A stretch of DNA of 64,000 bases from Macrosoma leucophasiata (GCA_036365455.1 JAWQUS010000030.1:1922001-1986000); one strand, 5' to 3'; positions 40,240-51,544 are shown, counted from the stretch's first letter. Translations and numbers: made by a program. Notes: a model not told the origin generated them from the sequence alone.

Positions 40240-40345
40240 ACACAGGCAGAGAATATGTAATAATACTACCTTTACGTATAGAATGGACACTTCGACGTCC
40301 CGCCTGATTGCCCCTCCTCCAGCCCGCACCCCCTCTTGCTAACAG
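40240..40345 (-). repeat. Unnamed repeat X, inverted partial copy
   Basis: 'gcagagaatatgtaataata' ... 'tagaatggacacttcgacgt' is the reverse complement of the right part of 50985-51205 and 54432-54640. Confidence 0.55.
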
Positions 40346-40517
40346 TTAGCTGACTTGTACACTGAGGTTGCGAGCGGGCGAGAGAGAGATCTAGTTTTAG
40401 TATTTGTGGTCAAGTAGTCAATATGACGTGACGACTTATTTCACGATTATTTCAGGTTACATTAAACAAGTTTTGTTATTTCGTATATTCACGCTTTGTG
40501 ATTGCATTAGTATTAAA

Positions 40518-40805
40518 AGTAACTTCACGCCTGTAATCCCCGAAGGAGTAGGCAGAAGTCAATGCATGCATTCAAGCATACATGCAAACACCCAAGATTC
40601 CCCGGATACGGGCACTGCCATCTCCGGGCACATTAACAAACTCCGAGGTACTGGGAAACTTCCAGAAAATGAAAAAATCCCAATAGAACTAGAGATAAAG
40701 GATTTAGATAAACCGTTATCTCTGATAGCCCCCAACTCGCGAATCGAACCCAGGACCTCCAGCGTAGTAGTAGTAGCCTGCTACCACTAGGCTACTGAGG
40801 CAGTA
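40518..40805 (-). mobile_element. SINE-E
   Basis: Complete except for a short internal deletion near 40610 (the 'ttacgttttggcccatgtaa' part is lost). Possible ~10-bp target duplication around 'taataaaagt'/'tattaaaagt'. Confidence 0.75.
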
Positions 40806-41510
40806 ATAAAAGTGTTTCACTATATTGAAGTGCCTTATTGACGTAATGAGTAGGTAGTGAAAATGTTATCCGAAACTGGTACTATAGCACGTAGTTTTTA
40901 TGTTTATAAAATGAAATGCATTTGCACCGGTAAACTGGGAAAAACTGGTTAGTAGAAAAAGGTGCTGTTAAAAACAAAGCATAGAACCGGGTCAGAGAAT
41001 AGAACGAAAGAAAGAAATAAAAAAAAATCTATGAAGTGTTATTTCATTTCGATATCCTCGGCCCGAAGTCATAACCCTACTTATGTGTGCGTGTGTAAAA
41101 ACACGTCACTAATGTCTGTTAGGTAGCCGGGTCGGGGTTTTAGGCAAAGCTACGTCATTGGACTATATAATTTATTTCAAAACGGAAATACAGTCCACAA
41201 TTCCCAACGCCCCTTTCCCTGTCTTTCATGTTCGCCGCTCATCTATCTCCCCACAAAGCGATGCCATCATAGGCCCATGAATGTCTCAATATTTCACCGC
41301 CCTTCGACCATCTGGCGGAACTTGACACGATGCCAACTAGATTCATGGGTATGGTGAATTAAGTTTGCGAATAAACGAGCAGTATTGTTAAGTTATGATG
41401 AATTAAGTTTGCGAACAAACGAGTAATATTGGTAAGTTACGCTGAATACGAAACGGGCTTTTTATCTTATCAGGTTTTTTATAAAGGAAGAAAGAGGCGT
41501 TCTCATGGCA
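40806..41510. other. No recognised feature
   Basis: 41335-41450 contains a short duplication ('gaattaagtttgcgaataaa' / 'gaattaagtttgcgaacaaa'). No gene recognised. Confidence 0.4.
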
Positions 41511-42242
41511 GAGTTATTTAATAGTATGAAAATTTGTAGCAGGTATTTAGCACAGTGGCATTTCTTTTAGACCTAAAAAGGATCCGTTTGTTTTTTGTTT
41601 GGACTAACGTAGGCGGAAGGAAATCAGTGACTGAGGTGAACAAAATAATTATATATTCATTTAAATATTATTATTTTTGGGACACTTTTCCACTGCGTAA
41701 GACGAAAAGATGTTCTAAATTTACTATTTTACTGGAGGTAGAGCTCCAGTGACGGAGCTCGCGGGCGTAGGCACCACCGAATTACCTAATATACTTGCCG
41801 CTAAATGGTAGTGAACACTACCATACACACTATCGTGTTCCGGTCAGGTGGTAATGTACGGCCCTGTAATTTCCGGCACAGAGGCATAAGACCTTAGGCC
41901 TCAGGAGTGGTAACGCATCTGCATTTTGACCTTGGTCTTTGTGTGGGTGTCTATAGGCTGCAGTCATCACTTAACATCAATGTGAACTGCATGCTTGTTT
42001 ACCACTTCCATTACATAAAAAAAAAAGAGTTATTTAATAGTATGAAAATGTGTGGCAGGTATTTAGCACAGTGGCATTTCTTTTAGACCTAAAAAGGATC
42101 CGTTTGTTTTTTGTTTGGACTAACGTAGGCGGAAGGAAATCAGTGACTAAGGTGAACAAAATAATTATATATTCATTTAAATATGATTATTTTTGGGACA
42201 CTTTTCCACTGCGTAAGACGAAAAGATGTTCTAAATTTACTA
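41511..42242 (+). mobile_element. SINE-D between 216-bp direct repeats
   Basis: 41511-41726 and 42027-42242 are equal-length (216 bp) direct repeats with four substitutions and no indels ('gagttatttaatagtatgaa' to 'atgttctaaatttacta'). Exactly between them sits a 300-bp SINE-D (41727-42026) ending in about 10 A. The repeated segment holds an open frame whose two copies both translate to DLKRIRLFFVWTNVGGRK...; I do not recognise it. Confidence 0.85.
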
Positions 42243-42609
42243 ATATACTTATTTTTAATCTCAATTCTGACAAATAACTCCAATTTTATACACCCACTCG
42301 TGAAAATATCTAACAACTTAGCTTCTTATAATCCCGTAAATTGGGACCCAATTAACACTAATTAGAAAAAACAGAAAACAGCTTTCAGTCATTTCAACAA
42401 CTTCCATTCAAGATAATATTAAGCACGCGAGGAATTAGACGACAGAAATAATAAAACCTTACATTTCAAGACAGAGGAATAATATTGGCGCGGTATTATA
42501 TTTATAAATTATGATAAAAGGAATGTCACTTGCAAGATTTCATTACTCAGTGACGTGTGGTTTTGTTTTGTTTTCCTCAAATGCGGATTGGGTTTGTATT
42601 GAAAAAGAC
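42243..42609. other. No recognised feature
   Basis: AT-rich; part of this (42480-42600) is similar to 43010-43100 ('aaggaatgtcacttgcaaga' / 'aggtaatgtcactagcaaga'). Confidence 0.4.
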
Positions 42610-42960
42610 ATAAAGGTACGTTCTCACTGAATCAAAGATAAACGAAGCGGACAGTGGACATAGGGGAATAGGCCAATCACATTAGTTGAAATCCTGTCAA
42701 AGTACAAGCCCAAACGGGCCTATGCCTGTCGCCTAGATGTTTAAATGTGTGCGTGAAATTGTTTATGTTTTTAGCTAAAGCCAAGGTGTGAGTTTCGTAG
42801 TCAGAAACGATTTTTGTAGTGTGAGTGTGTTACACGTATTTCCCCCCGCAAAGAATGACAGACTGTTTTGAATCTGTAATAAACGCTATGGCTACTCCGC
42901 TCCGGTCCGCCGCGGCAGACGGTGGCCCGATTTGCTCTTTGTATTAAACATGAAATGAAT
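42610..42960 (+). mobile_element. Foldback-family member (2700-3060 type)
   Basis: 'aggtacgttctcactgaatc' to 'cgctatggctactccgctcc' and 'cggtggcccgatttgctctt'. Its first 90 bp recur at 43105-43200. Confidence 0.55.
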
Positions 42961-43104
42961 CGGATGAAAAAATATTAATATCTTGACTTCTAAGGAGATG
43001 TCGTCCGCCATGATATTTCATAAATTAAGATAAAAGGTAATGTCACTAGCAAGATTACTGAGTGACGTGCGGTTTTTGTTTTGCTCAATGCTGGTTCATA
43101 AAAG

Positions 43105-43200
43105 TACATACATAAAGGTACGTGCTCACTGAATCAGTGATACACGAAGCGGACAGGAGACATGTGGGAATAGACCAATCATATTAGTTGAAATCTCATC
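43105..43200 (+). repeat. Duplicate of 42610-42700
   Basis: 'aaaggtacgtgctcactgaa' ... 'gaccaatcatattagttgaa'. With 42480-42600/43010-43100 this indicates a local tandem duplication. Confidence 0.55.
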
Positions 43201-43796
43201 TCTTCCAACTCGACTAGATCAAAATGACTTTTATGGAATTGAAACAAGTTTTGTCGTTATTTATCTGTTTCTTTCTGTTCTCTTAGACATCGAAAAAACT
43301 TAATGGATTCTATAAATAAAATGGGCGTCTACCCGTGGTCCCGTTGGGTTGACCCATTACCGGGTAATTTTAATTACCCGTAGTTCCATTAAATCACCAA
43401 AATGTTTGTAAGCGCATAATTTTCAAACGACTGCAGCAAATTGGATAAATCTTTCTTTTATGTGTTATTCATCGTAAGCAAAAGGTATGAACAAAAAAAT
43501 ACTGTGACATTAGAACAAACCTTGATCGTAGAAGCTGCAATAAAATATTTTTGAATTAGATTTCGACTTAACCAACAAGCGATAAATACAATTCTGGTCA
43601 GAAGCTGTAGAAAAAAAACAAACAAACTCTATAAGGAGTAACGCAGCGAGAGCAACATGTGTAGGTGACGTCACACCCTCATCAACGCCCACGGCCTGTC
43701 TACGTCACGTGCTACGAAGGTTTTACCTAACTTGCCTGAATATTACCAGTAGCAGAATTTCGAAGTATGTAGTTAAATTTTTAATATCTCTAATCT
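43201..43796. other. No recognised feature
   Basis: A small near-palindrome 'cgggtaattttaattacccg' at 43363-43382; otherwise nothing recognised. Confidence 0.4.
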
Positions 43797-44070
43797 CTGC
43801 TGGTGGTAGAGCTCCAGCGACGGAGCTCGCGGTCGTGGGCAACACCGCATTACCTAATTTACTTGCCGCTTAATGGTAGTGTTTAGCACTATTGTGTTCC
43901 GGTCAAATAGTGACGGCCTTGTAATTTCCAGCACAGAGGCATGTCATAAGTGGTAGCGTATCTGCATTTTGACCTTGGTCTTCGTGTAAGTGTCTATAAG
44001 CTGCAGTCATTACTAAACATCAATGTGAACTGCATGCTTATATTTGCTACTTCCATTACTAAAAAAAGAT
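43797..44070 (+). mobile_element. SINE-D
   Basis: Complete copy, 'ctggtggtagagctccagcg' to 'tgtgaactgcatgctta' with short A tail. Confidence 0.7.
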
Positions 44071-44104
44071 ATTTGTCATAGTTCTATTCTTCACAGTAAC
44101 AAAT

Positions 44105-44175
44105 ACGATTGATTTAATAATTAAAGAAAAACAAGAAAGAAAATTTCGGTCAGGAATCCAACCCGAGGTCAGGAT
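44105..44175 (-). mobile_element. tRNA-like variant fragment
   Basis: 'ggtcaggaatccaacccgag' 'gtcaggataacca' preceded by the inverted A/T tail. 5'-truncated relative of 26899-26971. Confidence 0.45.
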
Positions 44176-44189
44176 AACCAATAATATAA

Positions 44190-44515
44190 TTTTTCGATTT
44201 AGCTAACTGTTCGTGACTTATTAAGCTTTAAATTATTGTCGGTAGAGTCAAGTGGGGGGACACTTGACTCTACGAACTAAACGGTTCTTGTTAGAAATTC
44301 AAACGTTACGGCTATAGTAGCTACTTATAACGAAATTAAAAGGAAAACTATCACACTTAAGTTGGCCTTACAAGTTTCCGAGTAATAGTCGACCAAATGT
44401 ATTTTAATCGAATATTTGAATAACTCCATAGAAAAAATATATTTTTTTTCATTACATTATTTAAACCTAAAAATTAACCGGCGTGGCCCGACACGCACTT
44501 GACCGGTTTTTTCTT
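44190..44515 (+). mobile_element. 3' half of the 'agggttccgtagt' repeat
   Basis: Parallels 50130-50457 from 'tttagctaactgttcgtgac' to 'cgtggcccgacacgcacttg' 'accggtttt'. Confidence 0.65.
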
Positions 44516-45082
44516 TCCACTTTACCTTTAATTTTTCAAGCTAAAATTGTCGTTTTATTCCTACTGTCGAAAAGGGATTTCTTATTGCAGACCCACACTT
44601 CAACCTTAATGCAGAAAAACACTGACAAAGATTGATCTAATGTTGGGTTATTAGCAGGTCGAAGTTGATGAAATTTACTTAAAAGTAAAGTTCGCGGATA
44701 ACAAGCTCAGTTATGAAATTAGAGAAGTTTAAAGTTTTCAAGTTTAATTAGGTCACTAGGGTTATTAAGATTTAACTATGCATTATAAGCCGTTATTAGT
44801 TTTAAACTAAATTCTTCGGCAGCACGTAATTGAGTTTTCGGGTCCAAGCTACTTTCTTATTAATTTTTTGAAGAGAGAGCGCTCATTTCGAGAGGCTTGA
44901 TGTTTAATGATATTAAAACTGTGAAGCGCTGGTAGGGTAGGTCATTTTTCTAACAATTTTTAGGTTTAAATTAGTTTTTGCGAGTATTTTTAAAGTTCCG
45001 TATCCGAATGGCAAAAAAATAAAACACTCCATTTTTCTCTTTAATAATGTTATACACTCATACCGAAGCTCATTGGGTCTTT
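44516..45082. other. No recognised feature
   Basis: AT-rich; nothing recognised. Confidence 0.4.
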
Positions 45083-45157
45083 GAGCTTCGGTAGCATAGT
45101 GGTAAGGCACTTGTACTGGTAATTCCGAGGTCACAGGTTCGATCCCTGCCCAAAGTC
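45083..45157 (+). tRNA. tRNA-like sequence, variant subfamily
   Basis: 'gagcttcggtagcatagtgg' (box A), 'acaggttcgatccctgccc' (T arm), followed by 'ttttt' and a C/T-rich tail as in tRB. The acceptor pairs imperfectly. Likely a retroposed repeat. Confidence 0.5.
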
Positions 45158-45184
45158 AATTTTTCTTTCTTTTTTTTCTTTAAT

Positions 45185-45644
45185 ATTTAATTTTACCTCC
45201 AATCGTTTCAAAGATGATAAGCATGTTAATTTGCTAAAAACATTGAAAATCGCTATGTTCAAATAAAAATTACACTAACCCTAATCCGAATTATCCCTTC
45301 AGAACCGAGGAGGGGGTCGTAAATAAAACCGTTTTGTGGAGGAAAAAGCGATTTCCTTTTATGATTTTATGGATGAACTCATTTGTTGAGCAGATGTTCT
45401 TCTGAATATTTTCGCTCAATTGTTGGTAAGCGTTCAGCCGTAACTGGCTTGTCCATATTTCTTTAGAGGATTGCTTGTAATCATTCATCAAGCGTCAAAT
45501 GGGTTTTATGTTTGCTATTGAATTATAGCGCGATGTAATTTCGTGTGGGATAATATTGATGACCCAGAGATTTTTCACAAAATGAACTCCTAATGACTAC
45601 TACTTTTAGTAGTGACTGCATTTTGAACTCTGCTAACTTTTTTT
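45185..45644. other. No recognised feature
   Basis: A 66-codon minus-strand frame (45291-45491) has no recognised domain. Confidence 0.4.
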
Positions 45645-45900
45645 AATGTAACAGAAGTGGCAAACAAGCTTGCAGTTTACAATGACTGCAGCCTATAGAC
45701 ACTTACACAAAGACCAAGATGCGTTATCACTCCTGATGCCTAAGGTGTTATGCCACTGTGCCGGAAATTACAGGGCCGTATATTACCACCTGACCGGAGT
45801 ACGATAGTGCTGAACACTACCATTTAGCGGCATGTATATTATGTAATGCGGTGATGCCTACGCCCGCGAGCTCCGTCACTGGAGCTCTACCATCAGTAAG
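45645..45900 (-). mobile_element. SINE-D
   Basis: Minus strand, from the 3' end ('aacaagcttgcagtttacaa') to 'ctggagctctaccatcagt'. Confidence 0.7.
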
Positions 45901-46875
45901 ACTGAAAAACTTTGATTTTATCTGGAATCTGTGTGCGTCCCATGTGCTGCCGCGGAATGCTGTGACATCTCGTGGAATGTCACGACGTGCAAGAGTATCC
46001 ACGTGCTATGGTATGCCGCGATTAGTCACGTCATCACGCGAGACGTTACGACCTATGCGTAATAAAATACTGGTATAACTAAGGTTTTTGAAATAAGGTG
46101 CCTTCTTCTTACAATCTTTTGTATAAAAAAAAATCATTCATGTAAAATAATAATAATAATAATAATGGCATTTGCAGAAATTTGGATAATAGGCTGTTGT
46201 CTAAATTTCTGCAAGAGCCATACACTCGGGGGTGGAAGTGTCTAAAGGCATAATAGCGGGGAAGCCCGCTCCGAGCTCGAGATTACTCGCTCGTGATGGT
46301 GAAACCGGGGCCACACCTCTCGACACCCCCAGCCTCTCTCAACAGTGTTGCCCCCTGTCGACCATCGGGTTGGCTGTTTGGGGGGCTCACCAAGGAGAGG
46401 CGAGTCACCACCTGCCTAAAGTAGGATTCGATAATGTGAGATGTTGAATATAGGCAGGTGCCGGATCTCACTCCATAGGCCCAGCCAGCTAGTCCCCCCA
46501 GTTCACCCACATAGCCCAATGTTTGGCAAATCATTTTTCATTACAATAGTCCCATTATATTCTGCGGGGTCTGTCTGTGTCTGTATTAACTATTGATGCA
46601 GCCAGAGAGAGGTCCCGCCGAATATAACCCATTACAAAGTAGATCAAAATTCTCGAAAGGGCCTCTACGTGTTGGACTCCCCATGTCCCCGCGCAAGCCT
46701 GACAAAGGTCCGGGGTTCAAATTGGACCCCGTGCTGACGAGAGACATAATAATAATAATGGACGAAGTGGTAATGACCAACAACTACCGGAAGTTTAATT
46801 GTTTATATATTATTTCGCATTAACACATGCTTGTGAAATATATTTTATTTTAAAGAAAAATGGAAAGAAAAATTT

Positions 46876-46951
46876 GACTTCAGGCGAGGCTCGAACTCGC
46901 GACCTACTGGGAATCTAGTCCAGCCGCTCTTCCAATTGAGCTACTGAAGCC
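46876..46951 (-). tRNA. tRNA-like gene, tRB unit 1
   Basis: 76-nt cloverleaf-like body with boxes A and B intact, ambiguous anticodon, and T5 immediately downstream. Confidence 0.55.
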
Positions 46952-47182
46952 CTGCCAGATTTGTCAAATCTTTCCTTCACATCTATTGCATTGCTTTATG
47001 GTAGCAGTAGCGCCATCTATTACCAACTATGCTAGTTAGGCAACCGATATAATAGACTTTTCAGTTTATTGAATATCGTAAAGAAGTCGCTTTTACCCTT
47101 AATAATTGTTTATATATTATTTCGCATTAACACATGCTTGTGAAATATATTTTATTTTAAAGAAAAATGGAAAGAAAAATTT

Positions 47183-47258
47183 GACTTCAGGCGAGGCTCG
47201 AACTCGCGACCTACTGGGAATCTAGTCCAGCCGCTCTTCCAATTGAGCTACTGAAGCC
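47183..47258 (-). tRNA. tRNA-like gene, tRB unit 2
   Basis: Identical by eye to unit 1. Confidence 0.55.
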
Positions 47259-47489
47259 CTGCCAGATTTGTCAAATCTTTCCTTCACATCTATTGCATTG
47301 CTTTATGGTAGCAGTAGCGCCATCTATTACCAACTATGCTAGTTAGGCAACCGATATAATAGACTTTTCAGTTTATTGAATATCGTAAAGAAGTCGCTTT
47401 TACCCTTAATAATTGTTTATATATTATTTCGCATTAACACATGCTTGTGAAATATATTTTATTTTAAAGAAAAATGGAAAGAAAAATTT

Positions 47490-47565
47490 GACTTCAGGCG
47501 AGGCTCGAACTCGCGACCTACTGGGAATCTAGTCCAGCCGCTCTTCCAATTGAGCTACTGAAGCC
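47490..47565 (-). tRNA. tRNA-like gene, tRB unit 3
   Basis: Identical by eye to unit 1; adjacent to the palindrome centre. Confidence 0.55.
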
Positions 47566-47666
47566 CTGCCAGATTTGTCAAATCTTTCCTTCACATCTAT
47601 TGCATTGCTTTATGGTAGCGGTAGCAATGCAATAGATGTGAAGGAAAGATTTGACAAATCTGGCAG

Positions 47667-47742
47667 GGCTTCAGTAGCTCAATTGGAAGAGCGGCTGGAC
47701 TAGATTCCCAGTAGGTCGCGAGTTCGAGCCTCGCCTGAAGTC
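47667..47742 (+). tRNA. tRNA-like gene, tRB unit 4
   Basis: Inverted counterpart of unit 3. Confidence 0.55.
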
Positions 47743-47973
47743 AAATTTTTCTTTCCATTTTTCTTTAAAATAAAATATATTTCACAAGCATGTGTTAATG
47801 CGAAATAATATATAAACAATTATTAAGGGTAAAAGCGACTTCTTTACGATATTCAATAAACTGAAAAGTCTATTATATCGGTTGCCTAACTAGCATAGTT
47901 GGTAATAGATGGCGCTACTGCTACCATAAAGCAATGCAATAGATGTGAAGGAAAGATTTGACAAATCTGGCAG

Positions 47974-48049
47974 GGCTTCAGTAGCTCAATTGGAAGAGCG
48001 GCTGGACTAGATTCCCAGTAGGTCGCGAGTTCGAGCCTCGCCTGAAGTC
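47974..48049 (+). tRNA. tRNA-like gene, tRB unit 5
   Basis: Inverted counterpart of unit 2. Confidence 0.55.
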
Positions 48050-48280
48050 AAATTTTTCTTTCCATTTTTCTTTAAAATAAAATATATTTCACAAGCATGT
48101 GTTAATGCGAAATAATATATAAACAATTATTAAGGGTAAAAGCGACTTCTTTACGATATTCAATAAACTGAAAAGTCTATTATATCGGTTGCCTAACTAG
48201 CATAGTTGGTAATAGATGGCGCTACTGCTACCATAAAGCAATGCAATAGATGTGAAGGAAAGATTTGACAAATCTGGCAG

Positions 48281-48356
48281 GGCTTCAGTAGCTCAATTGG
48301 AAGAGCGGCTGGACTAGATTCCCAGTAGGTCGCGAGTTCGAGCCTCGCCTGAAGTC
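48281..48356 (+). tRNA. tRNA-like gene, tRB unit 6
   Basis: Inverted counterpart of unit 1; followed by the tail and the target duplication. Confidence 0.55.
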
Positions 48357-49130
48357 AAATTTTTCTTTCCATTTTTCTTTAAAATAAAATACCGGAAGTT
48401 TATCCTGAAGGATGGAACGGTCGACATATGTCGGGCATGCCATCGACCGGGTGAATCAATCAGGCATATTGTTTCCGGCTGTTCGAGTCTTGCCAACGGT
48501 GAATACTTGCACAGACACAACCAAGTAGCCAGGATAATCCATCAGCAACTTGCCTTGAAATACGGTCTTGTAGCCGCGGAGGTGCCGTTCTACAGGTATG
48601 TGCCCGACCCAGTTCTGGAAAATGACCATGTCACGATGTATTGGGACCGATCTATCATCACTGACAGGACTATTGTTGCCAATAAGCCTAATATAGTGGT
48701 GATAGATCGCTCGGAGCGCCGCGTAATGATGATCGACATCACCGTCCCGCATGATGAGAATCTCGTGAAAGCCGAAAAAGACAAGGAAATAAAATATCTT
48801 GATCTGGCTCACGAGGTTGTCGCCATGTGGGATGTGGATCATCATTGTGCCGATAGTCGTATCGGTGAACGGGCTGATAGCGAAGAGCCTCGACCAACAT
48901 CTCAAGAGGCTCTCGCTAGGTGGATGGATCAAGGGTCTGATACAGAAAGCAGTACTCCTCGGCACGGCACGTATAGTGAGGAGGTTCCTGTCTCTGTGTC
49001 CCTAACCACCGGCAGCTTGGACCCTGCTCTCGCTGCCGGCGGCACACTATTTTTTAATTTTTTATATATATATTTTTTGTTTTTTTTATACGTATATGTA
49101 AAAAAATATTTAATAAGTTGTATCAATAAA

Positions 49131-49419
49131 TAAGTGGATTAATAATAAATTTGTTTATTGACAAAAAGATAGTTACATCAATTTATATGTTGAATCCAAA
49201 ATGTTGAAAAATAGATAGATGGTGCGTTATTCGTTTTTGTTTTCAGTGATTTTTAGGATACTATGTTGAAATGTTATGATTTGTAATTAATGCAGTGACA
49301 GTATGTATAACACAATGTTACAAAAATGTGTTGACGATGTGTAAATGATAAAGTTCATGTTTGATATTTAAATATATTATAGAATCTTATGTCCAAGAAA
49401 AAGATGCATTTTTTATGTA
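49131..49419. other. No recognised feature
   Basis: AT-rich; nothing recognised. Confidence 0.4.
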
Positions 49420-49545
49420 ACGAAGGTGTCAAACAACTGACTGCAGCCTATAGACATCTTCACAAAAACCGGAGGTCAAATTGCAGATGCATTACCACCT
49501 TTGAGACCTAAATTGTTATGCCTCTGTTATAGTGATTACGGGGCA
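49420..49545 (-). mobile_element. SINE-D, 3' half
   Basis: 'actgactgcagcctatagac' to 'gcctctgttatagtgattac'. Confidence 0.6.
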
Positions 49546-49832
49546 TTTACCACGCCGTCCGTGGATTTTAGCAGAAGATTTTTTAGGCTCGTTCAAATTG
49601 AAAAAAAAACATTTTTCTTGTCGTGGCGGGCAGACTCGCCGTAGACGAGGGACGTGGGAGTTGACGAAGGTGTGTGTCATTTACACATGTCGCTTTCACT
49701 TATAATGCATTGTTTATTAGTTTTTTCGGTGACAAGATTTTTAATGATTATAGTTTTAGCTTAAAAGTAATAAGTAAATTTTTCCAAGCGATTTGTAATG
49801 CCAGTAGAATGACACTTAAGTGTTGTCGTTTT

Positions 49833-50457
49833 TAGGGTTCCGTAGTAAACAAGGAACTCTTATAGTTTCGCCATGTCCGTCTGTCTGTCTGTGTGTCCGT
49901 CCGCGGTTTAGCGCAAAAACTATTAGTGCTAGAGATTTGAAATTTGGCACAAGTATACATCTTAATTACGCCGATAAAGTAGTAGAATAAAAATGTGAAA
50001 AAAAAATTTTTTAGTTTTACCTTCCCCTACTAGTAACGCGCGGATATTTAATTTTTTTATTTTCTATGTTCATATAATGTTCGGTATCGTTAGATAGGTC
50101 TTTTAAAAATATAATGGGTGTGCGAACATTATTTTTCGATTTAGTTAACTGTTCGTGACTTATTAAGCTTTAAAGTGCAAATTTTCGTTAGACTCAAGTA
50201 TACAGACCCCTACAGACTAAACGGTTGTTGTTAGAAATTCAAACGTTACGGCGATAGTAGCTACATGTAATGAAATTAAAAGGAAAAATATCCCACCTAA
50301 GTTGGCCCTGCAAGTTTGCGAGTAATAGTCGACCGAATGTATTTTACTAGAAAATTTCGAACAACTCCATAGATATTTTTTTTTCTTTACATCTCTTACT
50401 CTATAACTACGGAGCCCTACACTGCGCGTGGCCCGACACGCACTTGACCGGTTTTAT
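49833..50457 (+). mobile_element. 'agggttccgtagt' repeat, longest copy (about 625 bp)
   Basis: Begins 'tagggttccgtagtaaacaa' and ends 'gtggcccgacacgcacttga' 'ccggtttt'. No coding frame. Partial copies are at 3444-3915, 44190-44515 and 62715-62870. Confidence 0.7.
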
Positions 50458-50655
50458 AATGTAACTCAAATACAACTACTTTAGCTGCTTTATATTAAAA
50501 GTCTGGTGGCCTAACAGTCTGTAATTGTTTTTGCTCAAACTTTATTGTTTCATATCCTACAATAGATGATAGGAAAATGAAAACTGAAGTCTTTAGACAT
50601 CCACATTAAGACCTGTTATAAAAATAAAAACTACAATATGGGTGGGACCCTAAGC

Positions 50656-50990
50656 ACACCGCGGACAAAAACGTAACGTAACTTCACGCCTGTCATCCCC
50701 GAAGGGGTAGGCAGAGGTAAATACACGCATTCATGCAAACACCCACGATTTGCCGGTTACGTTTTTGGCCCATGTAACAGGTGGCGAGCCTGTTGACATC
50801 TCCGGGAACATTAACAAACTTCGAGGTTCTAGGAAATTGCCATAAAATGGAAAAATCCCAATAGAACCAGAGATAAAGGTCTTTACACCATTATCTCTGA
50901 TAACCCCCTACCCGGGAATCGAACCCAGGACCTCAGCGTAGTAGTAGTGGCCTGCTACCACTAGGCTACTGAGGCAGTTAACACCGCGGA
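50656..50990 (-). mobile_element. SINE-E with 10-bp target duplication, inserted at repeat X
   Basis: Element 50666-50980, flanked by 'acaccgcgga' (50656-50665 and 50981-50990). The right copy is the start of repeat X, so SINE-E landed at or near the X boundary. Confidence 0.8.
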
Positions 50991-51205
50991 TACTCCGCCA
51001 AAATTCCATACAAACGCTTAATTTGGTCTCTATTACACAGACATCAATCAGTGATATGTATTTACACGTACACCTGTGTGCGTAGCACGTAGAAAATAAC
51101 AAACGTCACCCATAAGAGGGGGTGGTTGGGTGAGGCGGGGAATTCGGGCGGGACGTCGAAATTTCCATTCTATTCGTAGTATTATTACATATTCTCTGCC
51201 CTAAG
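50985..51205 (+). repeat. Unnamed repeat X, copy 1
   Basis: 'actccgccaaaattccatac' 'aaacgcttaatttggt' to 'gtattattacatattctctg'. A second copy is at 54432-54640. Confidence 0.65.
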
Positions 51206-51544
51206 GCATACGTTGTTTTGCCTCTGTGATTGTGATAGCGATACCATTCATTACCGATTACCGAAGTGTTTCGACCAACGGTCGGTCTTCGTAGTATAAT
51301 ATTCAGTTTATTCATTTATTTCATATAATTAGGCTCCTGGAGAGCACTTTTACATCGTCATTTTTTTTAAACTAACGTAGAGTGAATAACCACTAATAAT
51401 AATCAAAAACACATTTTAAATTAAATAGACTTACTAATGTACCATAGACTCACGTAGACTTACTAATGACTAGAATTACTAATGTACCATATTCTTCAAG
51501 TGAATCTTAATAACATCAAACATAACTTGTATTTACAGTAGATA
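51206..51544. other. Mostly unrecognised; SINE-D scrap at start
   Basis: 51205-51270 ('tgcctctgtgattgtgatag') looks like an old inverted SINE-D. 51420-51490 contains a short duplication ('acttactaatgtaccata'). Confidence 0.4.

Larger units (their letters stand above)
46798..48390. mobile_element. tRB palindromic array: three minus plus three plus units
   Basis: Six tRNA-bearing units at exact 307-bp spacing: minus bodies at 46876, 47183 and 47490, then plus bodies at 47667, 47974 and 48281. The centre is near 47613-47640, where 'atctattgcattgct' and its reverse complement are 13 nt apart, so the two halves could fold into one long hairpin. The array is bounded by 'accggaagttta' (46786-46797 and 48391-48402), duplicated LINE sequence. 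The right end is the unit's tail 'aaaataaaat'. The left end extends about 45 bp beyond the inverted tail ('attatttcgcattaacacat'). Confidence 0.92.
46140..49130 (+). mobile_element. RLE-type LINE, internally deleted and split by a tRB array
   Basis: 46140-46797 holds a leader that includes a hairpin ('tttgcagaaattt' / 'aaatttctgcaa', 46166-46222) and the start of a coding stretch (46760 on). 48391-49047 continues the same frame after the array. The protein shows a CxxC..H..C knuckle (CRACHRPGESIRHIVSGCSS), then MYWDRSI, NKPNIVVIDR and MIDITVPHDENL, the restriction-like endonuclease region of R2-type LINEs. The polymerase part is missing. AT-rich 3' UTR to about 49130. Confidence 0.7.

Noticed and set aside
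41555..42277. Duplicated host gene fragment (DLKRIRLFFVWTNVGGRK...)
   Set aside because: The two frames exist only because the 216-bp segment is duplicated; no domain or start context supports a gene, so it is treated as duplicated target DNA.
46798..48390. CRISPR-like array
   Set aside because: Regular spacing comes from 307-bp units that are identical throughout, with inverted halves and no variable spacers; the DNA is eukaryotic.
48456..48965. Minus-strand open frame opposite the RLE endonuclease
   Set aside because: Antisense to a recognised coding region (knuckle and endonuclease motifs on the plus strand).
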